From Bradyrhizobium sp. WBAH42 (lineage in GTDB: Bacteria > Pseudomonadota > Alphaproteobacteria > Rhizobiales > Xanthobacteraceae), in contig NZ_CP036533.1 of NCBI RefSeq assembly GCF_024585265.1, positions 310,001 through 374,000 of the forward strand: a DNA stretch of 64,000 nt, given 5' to 3'. A program made the translations under genes and the position numbers. Shown here in pieces: positions 17,788 through 26,569 of the stretch (position 1 is the first letter of the stretch; every line of letters starts with the position of its first letter). The notes below the pieces were generated by a model, which worked only from the letters and a program-made list of their open reading frames with translations, was not told the DNA's origin and did no database searches.

Positions 17788-18210
17788 TTTTACGGGCTTT
17801 TTTGAAGCCTCCCAGGTTTTTCCAACGTGAGAGGGTGCTTGTAAGCGAATCGTCGCGTTCACATCGCCGCGATCAGGTCGGAGCTTGAAGTATCTCCGCA
17901 ATCGCGTTTGCGGCTTCACATTCCCAAGCGACCAAAACCTTCCACCTAACCTTCGAAGCTCGTAGGAGCGGCCGGGTAAATGCGCAGTTCTTGGCACGCT
18001 GCGTTTCCCCAGCCATCCACAACGCAGGCACCTCTGACGACGATCATCACACGCTTTTCATGTTATATATTCGCATCTAGCGAGTCGCGGGCATCGGACG
18101 AGGTCGTCTCGACGATCAATTTCTTGGTTCAACACAGAGGCGTCACATGGCTCAATGCACAGCACCGGTGGAAGGGCATCGCTCGGCGGATGCTGCCATC
18201 CGGCACTGCG
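17788..18210. other. Gene-free stretch after the tRNA fragment
   Basis: This is lower-GC sequence with a short T-run after CCA (TTTTACGGGCTTTTTTGAAG), perhaps the old tRNA terminator. No gene is recognised. Confidence 0.55.
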
Positions 18211-18960
18211 CTATTGTTCAATTGGAATCGACCCGCTGAGCCAGAGCGGTGATCCGCCTCCGAACGACCAACCAGCCGTGTAAGCAATCGGTGCGCCGGC
18301 GGGTGCTTTCGCGTACAGCGGCGCATCGGACCATTGCGCCATCCGCGGGTCGGCGCCAAAATGGTAGTTCAACCCGATCTTTCCGATGTGATAGTTGCTG
18401 GACAGCCTGGTTGTGTTCGCCGGAAGAACTGCGAACGGCTGGATTCTGCACCGTGGGAGGCGTTGCGACGCTCGGTGCCCCGAATGCAGATAGTTATGCT
18501 CAGCTTTCACCGACCATGCAGGCGTAAGCGCTTGCTCGACGCCCAGCCCCATGGGGGCACTGAAGCGACCATAGTCAACATGGGTTTTCTCCTGTGGCCA
18601 ATCAAGTTGTGGTTATTGAAGACGTCGCCTCGATTGTTTTGCCAAGCGACGCGCCTCCCTCGAGATAGGCCGGCGTGTGGCCCAGCGCGCCAAACGCGTA
18701 GCCGATGCGGCCGGTCCCGGTGGCAAAGACGTTGCGGCCTGCCTTGCACTTTGCGCTCACGACAAAGCCGCACGCCGCGAGGCAGGTATTGGTGCCGTCG
18801 GAGACGGCACCGCTGGCCTCGAGTTCGACACACCACTCAGCCGTTCTTCCGCCAATTGTAGCCGATCTGGCCACCGGCGAGGAACACTGGGGTATCGACG
18901 ACATCGCCATGGATTGACGAACCGTAGGATTGCTGAGGGAGGTGCGGCCGTTAGCCGCCG
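18211..18960 (-). pseudogene. Broken outer-membrane beta-barrel protein
   Basis: Two frames together match an Omp25/31-like barrel. The upstream part (to about 18602) reads GTGRIGYAFGALGHTPAYLEGGASL. After a frameshift near 18560-18600, the second frame reads GLGVEQALTPAWSVKAEHNY and KIGLNYHFGADPRMAQW, then an Ala/Pro-rich WSDAPLYAKAPAG tail. The family signature (GVExALTPxWSxKxEYxY) is clear. The gene lacks a clean N-terminus and signal peptide, so it is inactive. The original protein was probably a surface porin or adhesin of rhizobial type. Confidence 0.65.
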
Positions 18961-19159
18961 CCGCCGCAAAGAGAGCAAGTCGCGTGCCGTAGGGAATTCG
19001 CGGGCTCTGCAGGCACTTCGTCGCGGCGTGCGGCGTCAAGTTGCTGACATTGTGTCAATACCGACAGCCGCGCAGCCACTGCCCTGCCAGCAATACTTAG
19101 CTGGCGCGGTGTCATGGGTCCACGCTCACAAGGCGCTGGTCTCCCTGGGCCGCCGATCG

Positions 19160-19262
19160 GCGTCGGACCCCCGCGCCCACTCAAAATTGGCCCTCAGCTC
19201 GTACTTGGTCGGCGTCTGCACGGGCAGATCAGCCGGCTTCGCACCGGCACCCTTAGCAGGAC
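19160..19262 (-). pseudogene. Remnant of ABC substrate-binding protein (ABC_sub_bind)
   Basis: The minus strand reads GAKPADLPVQTPTKYEL, the conserved near-C-terminal signature of PF04392 binding proteins (normally continuing VINLKTAKALG). It then runs out of frame. Only about thirty codons survive and there is no start. It is one more sign of decay in this region. Confidence 0.6.
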
Positions 19263-19382
19263 CATCTTAAGCCATGCAGGAGCGGCCCCGACGTCAGCCT
19301 CCTCTTCCTCCAAAACGCGGACGAAGTTGCCGGGCGGGCCTCGGCCTCACTCAAATCGGACGCATGCCCGCGCTGCTTAGCT

Positions 19383-20420
19383 TTACACTTCTGGATCTGA
19401 AATGCGGGTCAGCATTCTCACGTGCGGTCCCGCCCGTTTGAAGATCGGCTCCCAAAAGGCATAGGCGTCCTCGACGAAACTCTCGGTTACGGTGAACTTC
19501 GTGAGCGCGCCCCGATATGCGGCCTGTCGCCGGCAGCCCTGCCCCTCCACAAGGTGCCAGATGAATTGAGCGACCTGGCGTGCGTATGTGCTCGGACGAC
19601 CTTGGTGGTTGGGTACGATCTCAAGTCGCATGGTCCCAGCGTCACGCGTCTGCGGTTCGGTGATATTGGCAAGCCAGATGAAAATTGATGGATCAATGCT
19701 CGCGGCATAGCCGTCGCGCTTGAGCTGCTGATTGATGATAGAGAACGCGCTGGCGGCTTCTCTGAAGCATTCGCTCAGGATGAAGTTCGCCTCATTCTCC
19801 AGCTTTCCGCTCCGAAGATCGTCCAGTAATCTGACCGCCTCGTCAGTGAGCCGCCGCATGTATCGCGGTTGGGGCTGCTTTGCGTCGTCGTTTGGTTCCT
19901 CCTGTACAATCAATTCGACCGCATCCGCGCGGAACTCCGTTGCGGCATCTTTGAGAACGGGCAAAAAATCGCTTTCAACGCAGGAATCGCCGACGTCTTT
20001 CGACGCCGCGTCGCCTCCCACCCGTGTCTCCACAAGATTCTTTGCGTGGTCCAACGCAACGTTCAGGCTGGCTTTGAGGTTTTCAGAAGCTCTTTCTTGA
20101 GAGTCCTCGACAGCCTTTACCATCATCTCCGCGGTACTGTCGGATTCTATGAGTTCGTCCTTAAGTGGCGCCGCCGCATTCCGAGATTCAAGCTCCGCAA
20201 AGGGGCTCGGAGCCGTCGCTTGCTTTGCTAGGATCGTTTGATCAGACGTATTCGCGCCTGTGTGCTCCGATCGCGGATTGGAAGCAGCAATCTCGCCGGA
20301 CAATACAAACAGGCCATCGTCAACGGCTCGGCTCGCCGCCGCGGTAAGATCCACCAGCGAGCGCCGCACGCATCGCGTCTGCCTAGCGCGCCGCTTTTTC
20401 GTTTCTTGCATATGGCTCAT
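19383..20420 (-). CDS. ParA-linked protein with phasin-like segment
   Basis: This intact 345-residue gene begins 38 bases inside the 3' end of the ParA-like gene, with GAGGGG ten bases before ATG 20420, so it is translationally coupled to it. The first 90 residues are basic then low-complexity. Residues about 100-165 read as long helices (AEMMVKAVEDSQERASENLK, then ASLNVALDHAKNLVET) that recall phasins, the PHB-granule coat proteins. A basic-to-acidic hinge (QPQPRYMRRL) leads to a C-terminal domain with TYARQVAQFIWHLVEGQGCR and FWEPIFKRAGPHVRM that I cannot name. It could be the cargo adaptor for ParA. The phasin match is by eye only. Confidence 0.7.
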   Translation of the reverse strand: MSHMQETKKRRARQTRCVRRSLVDLTAAASRAVDDGLFVLSGEIAASNPRSEHTGANTSDQTILAKQATAPSPFAELESRNAAAPLKDELIESDSTAEMMVKAVEDSQERASENLKASLNVALDHAKNLVETRVGGDAASKDVGDSCVESDFLPVLKDAATEFRADAVELIVQEEPNDDAKQPQPRYMRRLTDEAVRLLDDLRSGKLENEANFILSECFREAASAFSIINQQLKRDGYAASIDPSIFIWLANITEPQTRDAGTMRLEIVPNHQGRPSTYARQVAQFIWHLVEGQGCRRQAAYRGALTKFTVTESFVEDAYAFWEPIFKRAGPHVRMLTRISDPEV

Positions 20421-21051
20421 GATCTGACGACCCCTCGACAAGCTTTTTTAAGACCCAGCGCCACAGCTCACGAACTTCCTCCGAGGCTCTTCCCTGTTGT
20501 GCAAACTCGGTCACGCCTAATCCTGCCCCAAGTGCGTCCTGGTGGTCATTGCGCTGTCCGACATAGGGAAGCGCAAGCACCCCGAGCGAATTGAGCGACG
20601 TTGCAGCTTCGCTCAGGCGACAGCCCCGCGGTGGCGTCTGATTGAGGACGAAAGCAAATCGGCGGTTGAGCCTAAGAATAGCACTCACCGTCGGTATCGC
20701 AGCTTCGATGTCGGCTGGACTCGGACGCACCGGGATCAGGCAAAGATCGGTCTTCGCGATGGCGCGCATGGCCAGTGCATTGTTTGTGGCGGCGGTATCG
20801 ATGACCGTAAGCCAGATCCCCTCAGCTTCAAGGCTGACGAGCGCCCCTTCTATTTCGGCGGGATCGGCGACCCGAACGACCCGCGGATGAGGATGGCCGC
20901 GCCGCTCTACCCATTTTGAAATCGTGCCTTGTAGATCCGCGTCGACAATTGCGACGCGCTCCCCGTTCCCCGCCGCTGCGACTGCAATTCCGACCGCCAG
21001 CGTGCTCTTGCCGCTTCCGCCTTTTTGGGTGACCAGAGCAAGGACATACAT
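20383..21051 (-). CDS. ParA/MinD-type ATPase (orphan)
   Basis: The protein has 222 residues. It starts MYVLALVTQKGGSGKSTLAV; KGGSGKST is the deviant Walker A motif of ParA-family ATPases. IVDADLQGTISKWVERRG and LTVIDTAATNNALAMRAI are the A' and Walker B/switch II regions, and LCLIPVRPSPADIEAA and FVLNQTPPRG follow. Such proteins form nucleoid-bound gradients that move plasmids, chromosomes or protein cargoes. There is no ParB; the downstream overlapping gene is the only partner. A longer frame to 21153 has no homology, so ATG 21051 is taken. It is intact although its surroundings are decayed. Confidence 0.88.
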   Translation of the reverse strand: MYVLALVTQKGGSGKSTLAVGIAVAAAGNGERVAIVDADLQGTISKWVERRGHPHPRVVRVADPAEIEGALVSLEAEGIWLTVIDTAATNNALAMRAIAKTDLCLIPVRPSPADIEAAIPTVSAILRLNRRFAFVLNQTPPRGCRLSEAATSLNSLGVLALPYVGQRNDHQDALGAGLGVTEFAQQGRASEEVRELWRWVLKKLVEGSSDHEPYARNEKAAR

Positions 21052-21564
21052 TGCCTGCGCCTCCAGACAACAACGACATGAAACGCACGAGTCGTCGAAA
21101 ACACTTAGCCTACGGATCGGTGACCTACCATTCCCCATCGTGAATCGCATCAAGAGCGAGCGTGGAACTCACAGCCAAATCAAGCCCACCACCAACGGTA
21201 TACCGCGAGATGGTGCAACGTCCGCTCGTACCTCATAAAATCGATCGGCCTCCGACGCTGTCGAGATATCCTTATTCTGCGACCAAGTTCGCCCACTTCA
21301 AAGACGCAGAGGATAGTAATCGCGGCTCAACAGCCGGAGTAAGCCTACAAGATCATGTAGTTGTAGTACTGCTGTTTACAAGGCTCTCTCCTGAAGCCTG
21401 TCGCTGACACCGGGGAAGCCATGTCGACAGTTGCCAGCGCAATTCGGCGCCTTTGGTGCCGAAGCTTTCTTGCTCTTCTGGTGATCATCGCGGTCACTGC
21501 TTTGATCGCGGTCCTGACCAGCCCCCAGCTTGGTGCGACAATCGAAGCTCTCGAGCCGCCTGGC
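21052..21564. other. Gene-free stretch upstream of parA-like gene
   Basis: It contains no recognised gene. A short frame from 21421 encodes a hydrophobic segment (CRSFLALLVIIAVTALIAVL) that stops at 21582; it may be an unrelated leader or a relic of the P450 gene N-terminus. The ParA promoter should lie here. Confidence 0.5.
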
Positions 21565-22723
21565 TGGCGGCGAAGTTCCTGAAATGGATGATCGCCAAAC
21601 ATCCGGATGCGTTGTTCGCACTAATCCAGCGCGTCAGGCCCAACTTGGCGTTCGGCGTCGCGGGCCGGTGTTCATCACCCGCTTCCCCGACGTGCAGGAA
21701 GCGCTGACATCTTCAACGCAACCTATGCGCCGATGATGGACCCTTTCGTCGGCCCCTTCATGCTCGGCCGCGACTGCACCGAAATTTACCAGCGCGACAA
21801 GGGTTTCATGCGCGCCTTCATGCGCATGGAGGATCTGCCGGCAATTCGCCAGAAAGTGCGCAGCCTCGCCAACGCGTCCGTCGAAAGCAGCTCTAATACC
21901 CAGAACCAGATCGACGTGGTCAGCACGTTGTCGCGCCTGGTGCCCATTCAGCTGACCGGAGAATATTTCGGCTTTCCCGGCCCAGATCTGGCGTCGTGTT
22001 CCGCTGGTCGCGCGCCAGTTGCACCAGGACAACACTGACGCTGGGCAGGAGATGCGCGCCTACCTGACACAGCTGCTAGCACAACGGCGCGAGCAGCTGA
22101 ACACCGGCGCGCCGCTCGACGACGTGTTCAGCCGTTTGCTGAAAAGTCATTTTGACGATTCGATCGGCTTCGCTGACGAACGCATTATTACCAACATGAT
22201 GGGCACGCTGGTCGGCGGAATCGAGACGACTTCGGCGGCAATCGTACAGCTCCACGAGCAGTTGTTCAAACGTCCGAAGATCCTGAAGGAGCCGATCGAC
22301 GCCGCCTACAGCAACGACGATCATCTGATGTATCGCTATTGCTGGGAAGCGCTGCGCTTCAACTCAATCAATCCGTTCGTGGTGCGCCAGTCCCGGACCG
22401 ATTACCGGATAGCCAAGGGCTCGTTGCGCGCGGCAACAATGAAGGCCGGCAGCACGCTGCTGATCTCGACCCGGTCGGCGATGCGGGACGGCTTGAAATT
22501 GCCGGCGCCGTCCAGCTTCGCCATCGACCGGCAGCAGTCGGTCTATATGCATTTGGGCTACGGGATGCACACCTGCCTCGGCGACGAGATCAGCCGCATC
22601 CAGGTTCCGGAAATCGTTCGCCGGATCCTGCAAATCCGCGGGGTGCGTCCCGCCGCGGAGATTGACTACGCAGGAGGGCCGTTTCCAGAGCGTTATCCGA
22701 TCACCTACGACACAGCCGCCTGA
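21565..22723 (+). pseudogene. Cytochrome P450, frameshifted
   Basis: P450 homology runs through at least three frames: AKFLKWMIAKHPDALFALI, AGRRGPVF.. joined to FPDVQEAL, then MMDPFVGPFMLGRDCTEIYQ through LTGEYFGFPGPDL (21733-22038), then from 22019 the I-helix GTLVGGIETTSAA, the ExxR region YRYCWEALRFN and the haem loop HLGYGMHTCLGDE holding the cysteine ligand. The frame changes near 21700 and 22000 break the gene, although the C-terminal 230 codons are open. Similar P450s occur on rhizobial symbiosis islands. A P450 of this type would hydroxylate a lipid or terpenoid; here it is dead. Confidence 0.8.
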
Positions 22724-22929
22724 AGGGCAGACTTCCCAACAACGAGCATAGTCGCCCAGTGCCCCACTAACCTAGATCGCTGGCGCGATGTTCTGGGCGC
22801 GCAGGCGACCAGGCGAAGCCTTCGGTCTGCTCGAAGCGCTTGGCGAATGTCTCCTCGAGGTCCTCCTCGGACGGAAACGTCGCGTCGTCGGCAAGACGGC
22901 CGAGGGTCGACCCGTCCATCAGCATGAGG

Positions 22930-23330
22930 TCGACGTCGCGGGGAGATCGCCGCCTCGCCGGTGGGCGAACGGCGGCGAAGAAACGCTGGATGCTTACGGC
23001 ATAGATGGCCCCTCCGATCTTCCGGCGGAGCACCTCGCGTGGATGAGGGCGCTGCCACTTCAATTTCGCGACGAGCACAGGTTGTTTGTTCATGCCGAAG
23101 TAAGACCAGGCGTTGACTTGGAGGCTCAATCCAAGGGTGATATGTTGTGGATACGTGAACCGTTCCTATCCTCAAGGCTGTGGCACGGTGCACTCGTGGT
23201 GCACGGCTATACGCCGACAAGCAACGCGTACCCCGGACGTTCAAGCCAATCGCGTCAACATTGATACAGGAGCTTGCTTCGGGGACCTCTCACGGGGGAC
23301 CTCTCACGGCAGCAGCATTTGGTCCGGTAC
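22930..23330 (+). pseudogene. Metallophosphatase (Ser/Thr phosphatase type) remnant
   Basis: The plus strand reads NGGEETLDAYGIDGPSDLPA, then RLFVHAEVRPGVDLEAQSKG and DMLWIREPFLSS, and in a shifted frame VNIDTGACFG and GGPLTAAAF. These are the C-terminal signatures of calcineurin-like phosphoesterases of the diadenosine-tetraphosphatase type (FVHAGxRPG, metal-binding His; VVHGYTP; INIDTGAxxGGPLTA). The N-terminal metal-binding half is missing and two frameshifts break the rest. Minus-strand frames here, such as 22767-23129, show no homology. Confidence 0.65.
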
Positions 23331-23634
23331 TGTCGGGGCCTCTGTTCTGTCTCGACAAGCAGATGCTGCTCGGTCCACGGTCGCGCGATGTCTCGGCCGC
23401 CACGATGTCTGCAGTGGAGCCTCAAGAGTCGCTCGCTCCCGGTCTTTCCCTATTGAAGCGGCCAAGACGATCAATATGCCGGTTCAGGCGCGCCCTAAAC
23501 GAACTCCTGACTGAACTTCCGTCTCTTGGTCGCTCAATTCCGTCTTCTTGAACACCCAATCTCAGTATCCAGCAAAGCTGGTAGCAGCTTATCTGAGCAT
23601 ACCTCAGAATTGAACGAGACCACAAGCCCATCGC
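23331..23634. other. Gene-free stretch
   Basis: No gene was recognised between the phosphatase remnant and the acetoacetate-decarboxylase-type gene. Confidence 0.5.
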
Positions 23635-24411
23635 TCACTGTTTACCTGGATTTGTGTCTTCCGATAGGATGTCAATCACCTTGAGCCTGGCGTCATACTC
23701 CTCGTATGAGCCGAGCACGGCTTGTCCAACTGACAAATTGTGCACGGGGTCCACTATTGAGGGGGAGTCGTAGGTTAGGGAGGTGGGTCCGGTAAAGTGA
23801 ACTTCCTCACCAAACTCGTCGCGTCGCAACGTTCTGGCGGTGCACCACTTGATGAGTTGCGTTACTGCTCCTTTTCCGCTCTCATTGATGGGCGGAAGAT
23901 GTCGAACCGAATAGAAATACGTTCGCGCAGAGTGCGTCTGCTGGGAGTCCGAACTCTTGCGCTGGTCTGGTTGCGCGGTGAGGGTCAGTAGGCGCTTGCC
24001 GGCCGGACGCTCGAGCGTTCCCTGAAATAGACCGCCCTCTCTAATCAGAGTAATGTGCGCCAGCTTTTTTGGAGCACCAAGAACCTCTCGTCCCGAGGCG
24101 AGCGCGGCATCGTTTGTTGTCACGTAAATGTAAGGAATGTAAAAGCCAATCTCACCGCCCGAATCACGAACTTGAATTCCTGAATAGCACTCCAAGTATG
24201 ACCCCACTGTGCTTGAGGGATAGCTCGCGACGCCAACAATGGCGATTGCTGGGTTTGCAGACGGTACTAACCCCTTCGGCAATAGATGGCGAACCTCGTT
24301 CCCCACGCTGAATATATGGTTTAAGGCTCGGCAGCGGAGGAATGTGCTGCCAAGGTCTTTGCTCCCATGGTAGAGGGGCGCATCAAACGGAATACCTTTA
24401 ACGTCGGGCAT
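23635..24411 (-). CDS. Acetoacetate decarboxylase family protein
   Basis: An intact 258-residue protein. SYLECYSGIQV and GEIGFYIPYIYVTTNDAALA precede GREVLGAPKKLAHITL; the first Lys of PKKLA is the Schiff-base lysine of acetoacetate decarboxylases, and the SYLE glutamate is kept. True members turn acetoacetate into acetone and CO2, but ADC-like relatives use other keto acids. The middle (residues about 150-185) is Ser/Gln/Arg-rich and divergent. Lower GC and codon use than the core genes point to foreign origin. It stands alone; a promoter would lie in 24412-24600. Confidence 0.82.
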   Translation of the reverse strand: MPDVKGIPFDAPLYHGSKDLGSTFLRCRALNHIFSVGNEVRHLLPKGLVPSANPAIAIVGVASYPSSTVGSYLECYSGIQVRDSGGEIGFYIPYIYVTTNDAALASGREVLGAPKKLAHITLIREGGLFQGTLERPAGKRLLTLTAQPDQRKSSDSQQTHSARTYFYSVRHLPPINESGKGAVTQLIKWCTARTLRRDEFGEEVHFTGPTSLTYDSPSIVDPVHNLSVGQAVLGSYEEYDARLKVIDILSEDTNPGKQ

Positions 24412-25804
24412 GGCATCCCTCCTCGCTCTTGAGGGTTTACAATCGGAGAGCCAACTGACTCATGTCAAGACTTTCTGGTTGTGGAAGCATGATGAAGAGA
24501 GTGTAATGTGCGCCCTCGTATGCGGCTTACGCGTCCGTCGGCTTATAGTGAAGATCGGAATTGTCCTTACGAGGCCGCCTTGCACCTTAGTTTTGTATTG
24601 CTGAATGGGCTTGACGTTGTGCATACATTCCGGAGAAGCGTACTGGGGATGACATTGAGTCAATGCGACTCGCAATTTATGGTTATGCAACGTCAATGCC
24701 ATCGTCTCGTTATGGGGGGCTAGACGGATTGCTCGGCTGCAGATGACGAACTGGAGTACGAGAGCCCACCGACAACTTCGCTTCTTGTCTTGTTGCCTTC
24801 CGCGCTTGTTTGTTTGATGGCACAGAATGTTAAAAGTCCGACATGACTAAACGCGGAGGCAACGATGAGGAGGTTCGCAAAGCGGTCGAATTCGTGGCTA
24901 GCTTGACTAAACTAGATCGGCCGCGACAGCTATCTCGGTGCATGGCCGAAATACATCCTCGCGGATACCGACGTCCCGCGAGGCACGTCGGTAGAGCTCC
25001 AGAACCGTATAAATTCTGGTGAGTTTGCGTTCTTGTCAGTGTCTGGCGCGGCGCTTGCACAGAATGGATACTCCAGTTCGCACATTCGGAGAACATGCAT
25101 CGTTATATTCCAGCTCCTCGCGCTACCGCTCACAAAGAGCTCGCTAACCATCTGCCCATTGGGATACGACATTATTGGAGGCAACCCAGCCGACGATTAG
25201 TCGTGCCTGAGCGGCGAGCGCATGTCCGCGACCTCAGGATCGTCAGCATGAGTCTCATGCGTGATGCGGGAAGACCTTGCCCGCCAGTGACCGAGGAACC
25301 GCGCCGGAAGTGTCACAAGCATTTCTTGGTCCTGTCAGCGCACGAGTCCTCTTACCTTGCCGGCTCTGAAAATTCGTTGTCGATGGGCGGTCTGACGATC
25401 GGCGTCCCGCACGTGTCAGGCCCCTGAAAACATCTTCTGACTATCAGCTGAGGGACCGTCTCATCAAAACGAGAGTATGAGTCGCGATACTACAGAAGTG
25501 GAAATCCAGAAAGCTAAGCATCAGCGACAGCAGTGCGCCGGCATCCGAGACGCGCGGCGGATCATAGAGATCCTGGGGTTCGCGGGCCGCTTCCGCTGCG
25601 ACCCTGTTCTTTGCGAACGTCAAAGCGTCAGCGCGTCGCCGAAGGGGCACTGTTGCGCGGCGCGCGGCGAGCTAGATGCCGTCGTTCATCAACTCGGTCT
25701 AGCGCTACGTTGGCAGAAACTGTTTTCGCCACTGTTTTTCAAGGGTTTACTTTCGGCAATATGGACACTGCTAAGAGGGTGGCCGAAAGGGAGAGATCGA
25801 TGAT
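24412..25804. other. Low-GC, gene-free stretch
   Basis: Nearly 1.4 kb, AT-richer than the core. Short open frames exist on both strands, for example a plus-strand one starting MTKRGGNDEEVRKAVEFV at 24843, but none is conserved enough to name. I see no nod box or clear promoter by eye. It probably holds decayed genes. Confidence 0.5.
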
Positions 25805-26110
25805 GGCGTGACGTGCGGTGGGCATGGTTGGTTGAGGCGGAGGCCGGGTGATTCTGTTGTTTCCGCCCCGCGTGTGCGAGGCGACGAGTTGCAGGAGGCG
25901 TAGGCGATCATTGTCTTCAGGGGCGTGGCGATGAAGTCCCCTACCATGATCGCCCTTCAAAGTGATCAAGTCCAAGCGCCTCCTTCTGCTGATGCGCCTG
26001 CTCACAAATCCACCGTGCCCTTGATAGTTGCGGCCAGCGTGCGCAGATCCGTCGCCGCCGGAAGATTGGCGAGATAGTATTCTCGTGTGCGGGCGAAACG
26101 GGCATCTCTC
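25805..26110 (-). pseudogene. IS701-family transposase C-terminal remnant
   Basis: On the minus strand, through two frames, it reads [20 protein letters not shown], then [15 protein letters not shown] residues ([19 protein letters not shown] in the adjacent frame), then RPPPQPTMPTARHAII. This is the final part of an IS701-type transposase (xYYLxNLPxxTxLRTLAxxIKxRWxCEQ then [19 protein letters not shown]). There are several frameshifts and no N-terminal half. It is a different subgroup from the remnant at 17014-17244. Confidence 0.72.
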
Positions 26111-26423
26111 CCGCGGTCACGCGACCGTTTGACCGTGTGAGCCTTGCCGCTCTGCTGGAGCTACTTTAGGATTCAAGCGTTCCCCCGCTCCTAACGGCGC
26201 GAGCGCGACCCGATTCCTTTCCGTGCAGGCCCCCTGCTCAACGATGTCGAACTGGTCACGGAGCCGGCCCGCAGACACTCGCGTGGCGACATGGTCCAGC
26301 TCGGCGAACCAGTCTCGCTCAGGGCAACCTCGTCCTTGTCTCTAGTACCAACGCAGGTCACGGCATTCTTGCGGGGAAAGTGGCCAGGATCGTCAAGCCG
26401 TTTTTCACGATGAGGCGCAATGC

Positions 26424-26545
26424 ATGGGCATAGGCCTCTCGATTGCGCATACTATCGTCGAAGCGTATGGCGGCCGCATCGGGCGAGAACGTCCCGTCAG
26501 GGGGCGCGTCTTTCACGTCAGCCTGCCGCTTACTGTGGCGCGATG
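26424..26545 (+). pseudogene. Histidine-kinase C-terminal scrap
   Basis: MGIGLSIAHTIVEAYGGRIG followed by VFHVSLPLT is the G2 box and closing strand of a HATPase_c domain, as at the end of FixL-like sensor kinases. No more of the kinase is present; upstream bases to 26111 have no recognisable coding sequence. Confidence 0.7.
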
Positions 26546-26569
26546 GCGACGCCCTTCCCGGCGAACGCC

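Noticed and set aside
22767..23129. A 120-residue minus-strand protein
   Set aside because: Plus-strand phosphatase motifs overlap it, and the minus reading has no named family or good start.
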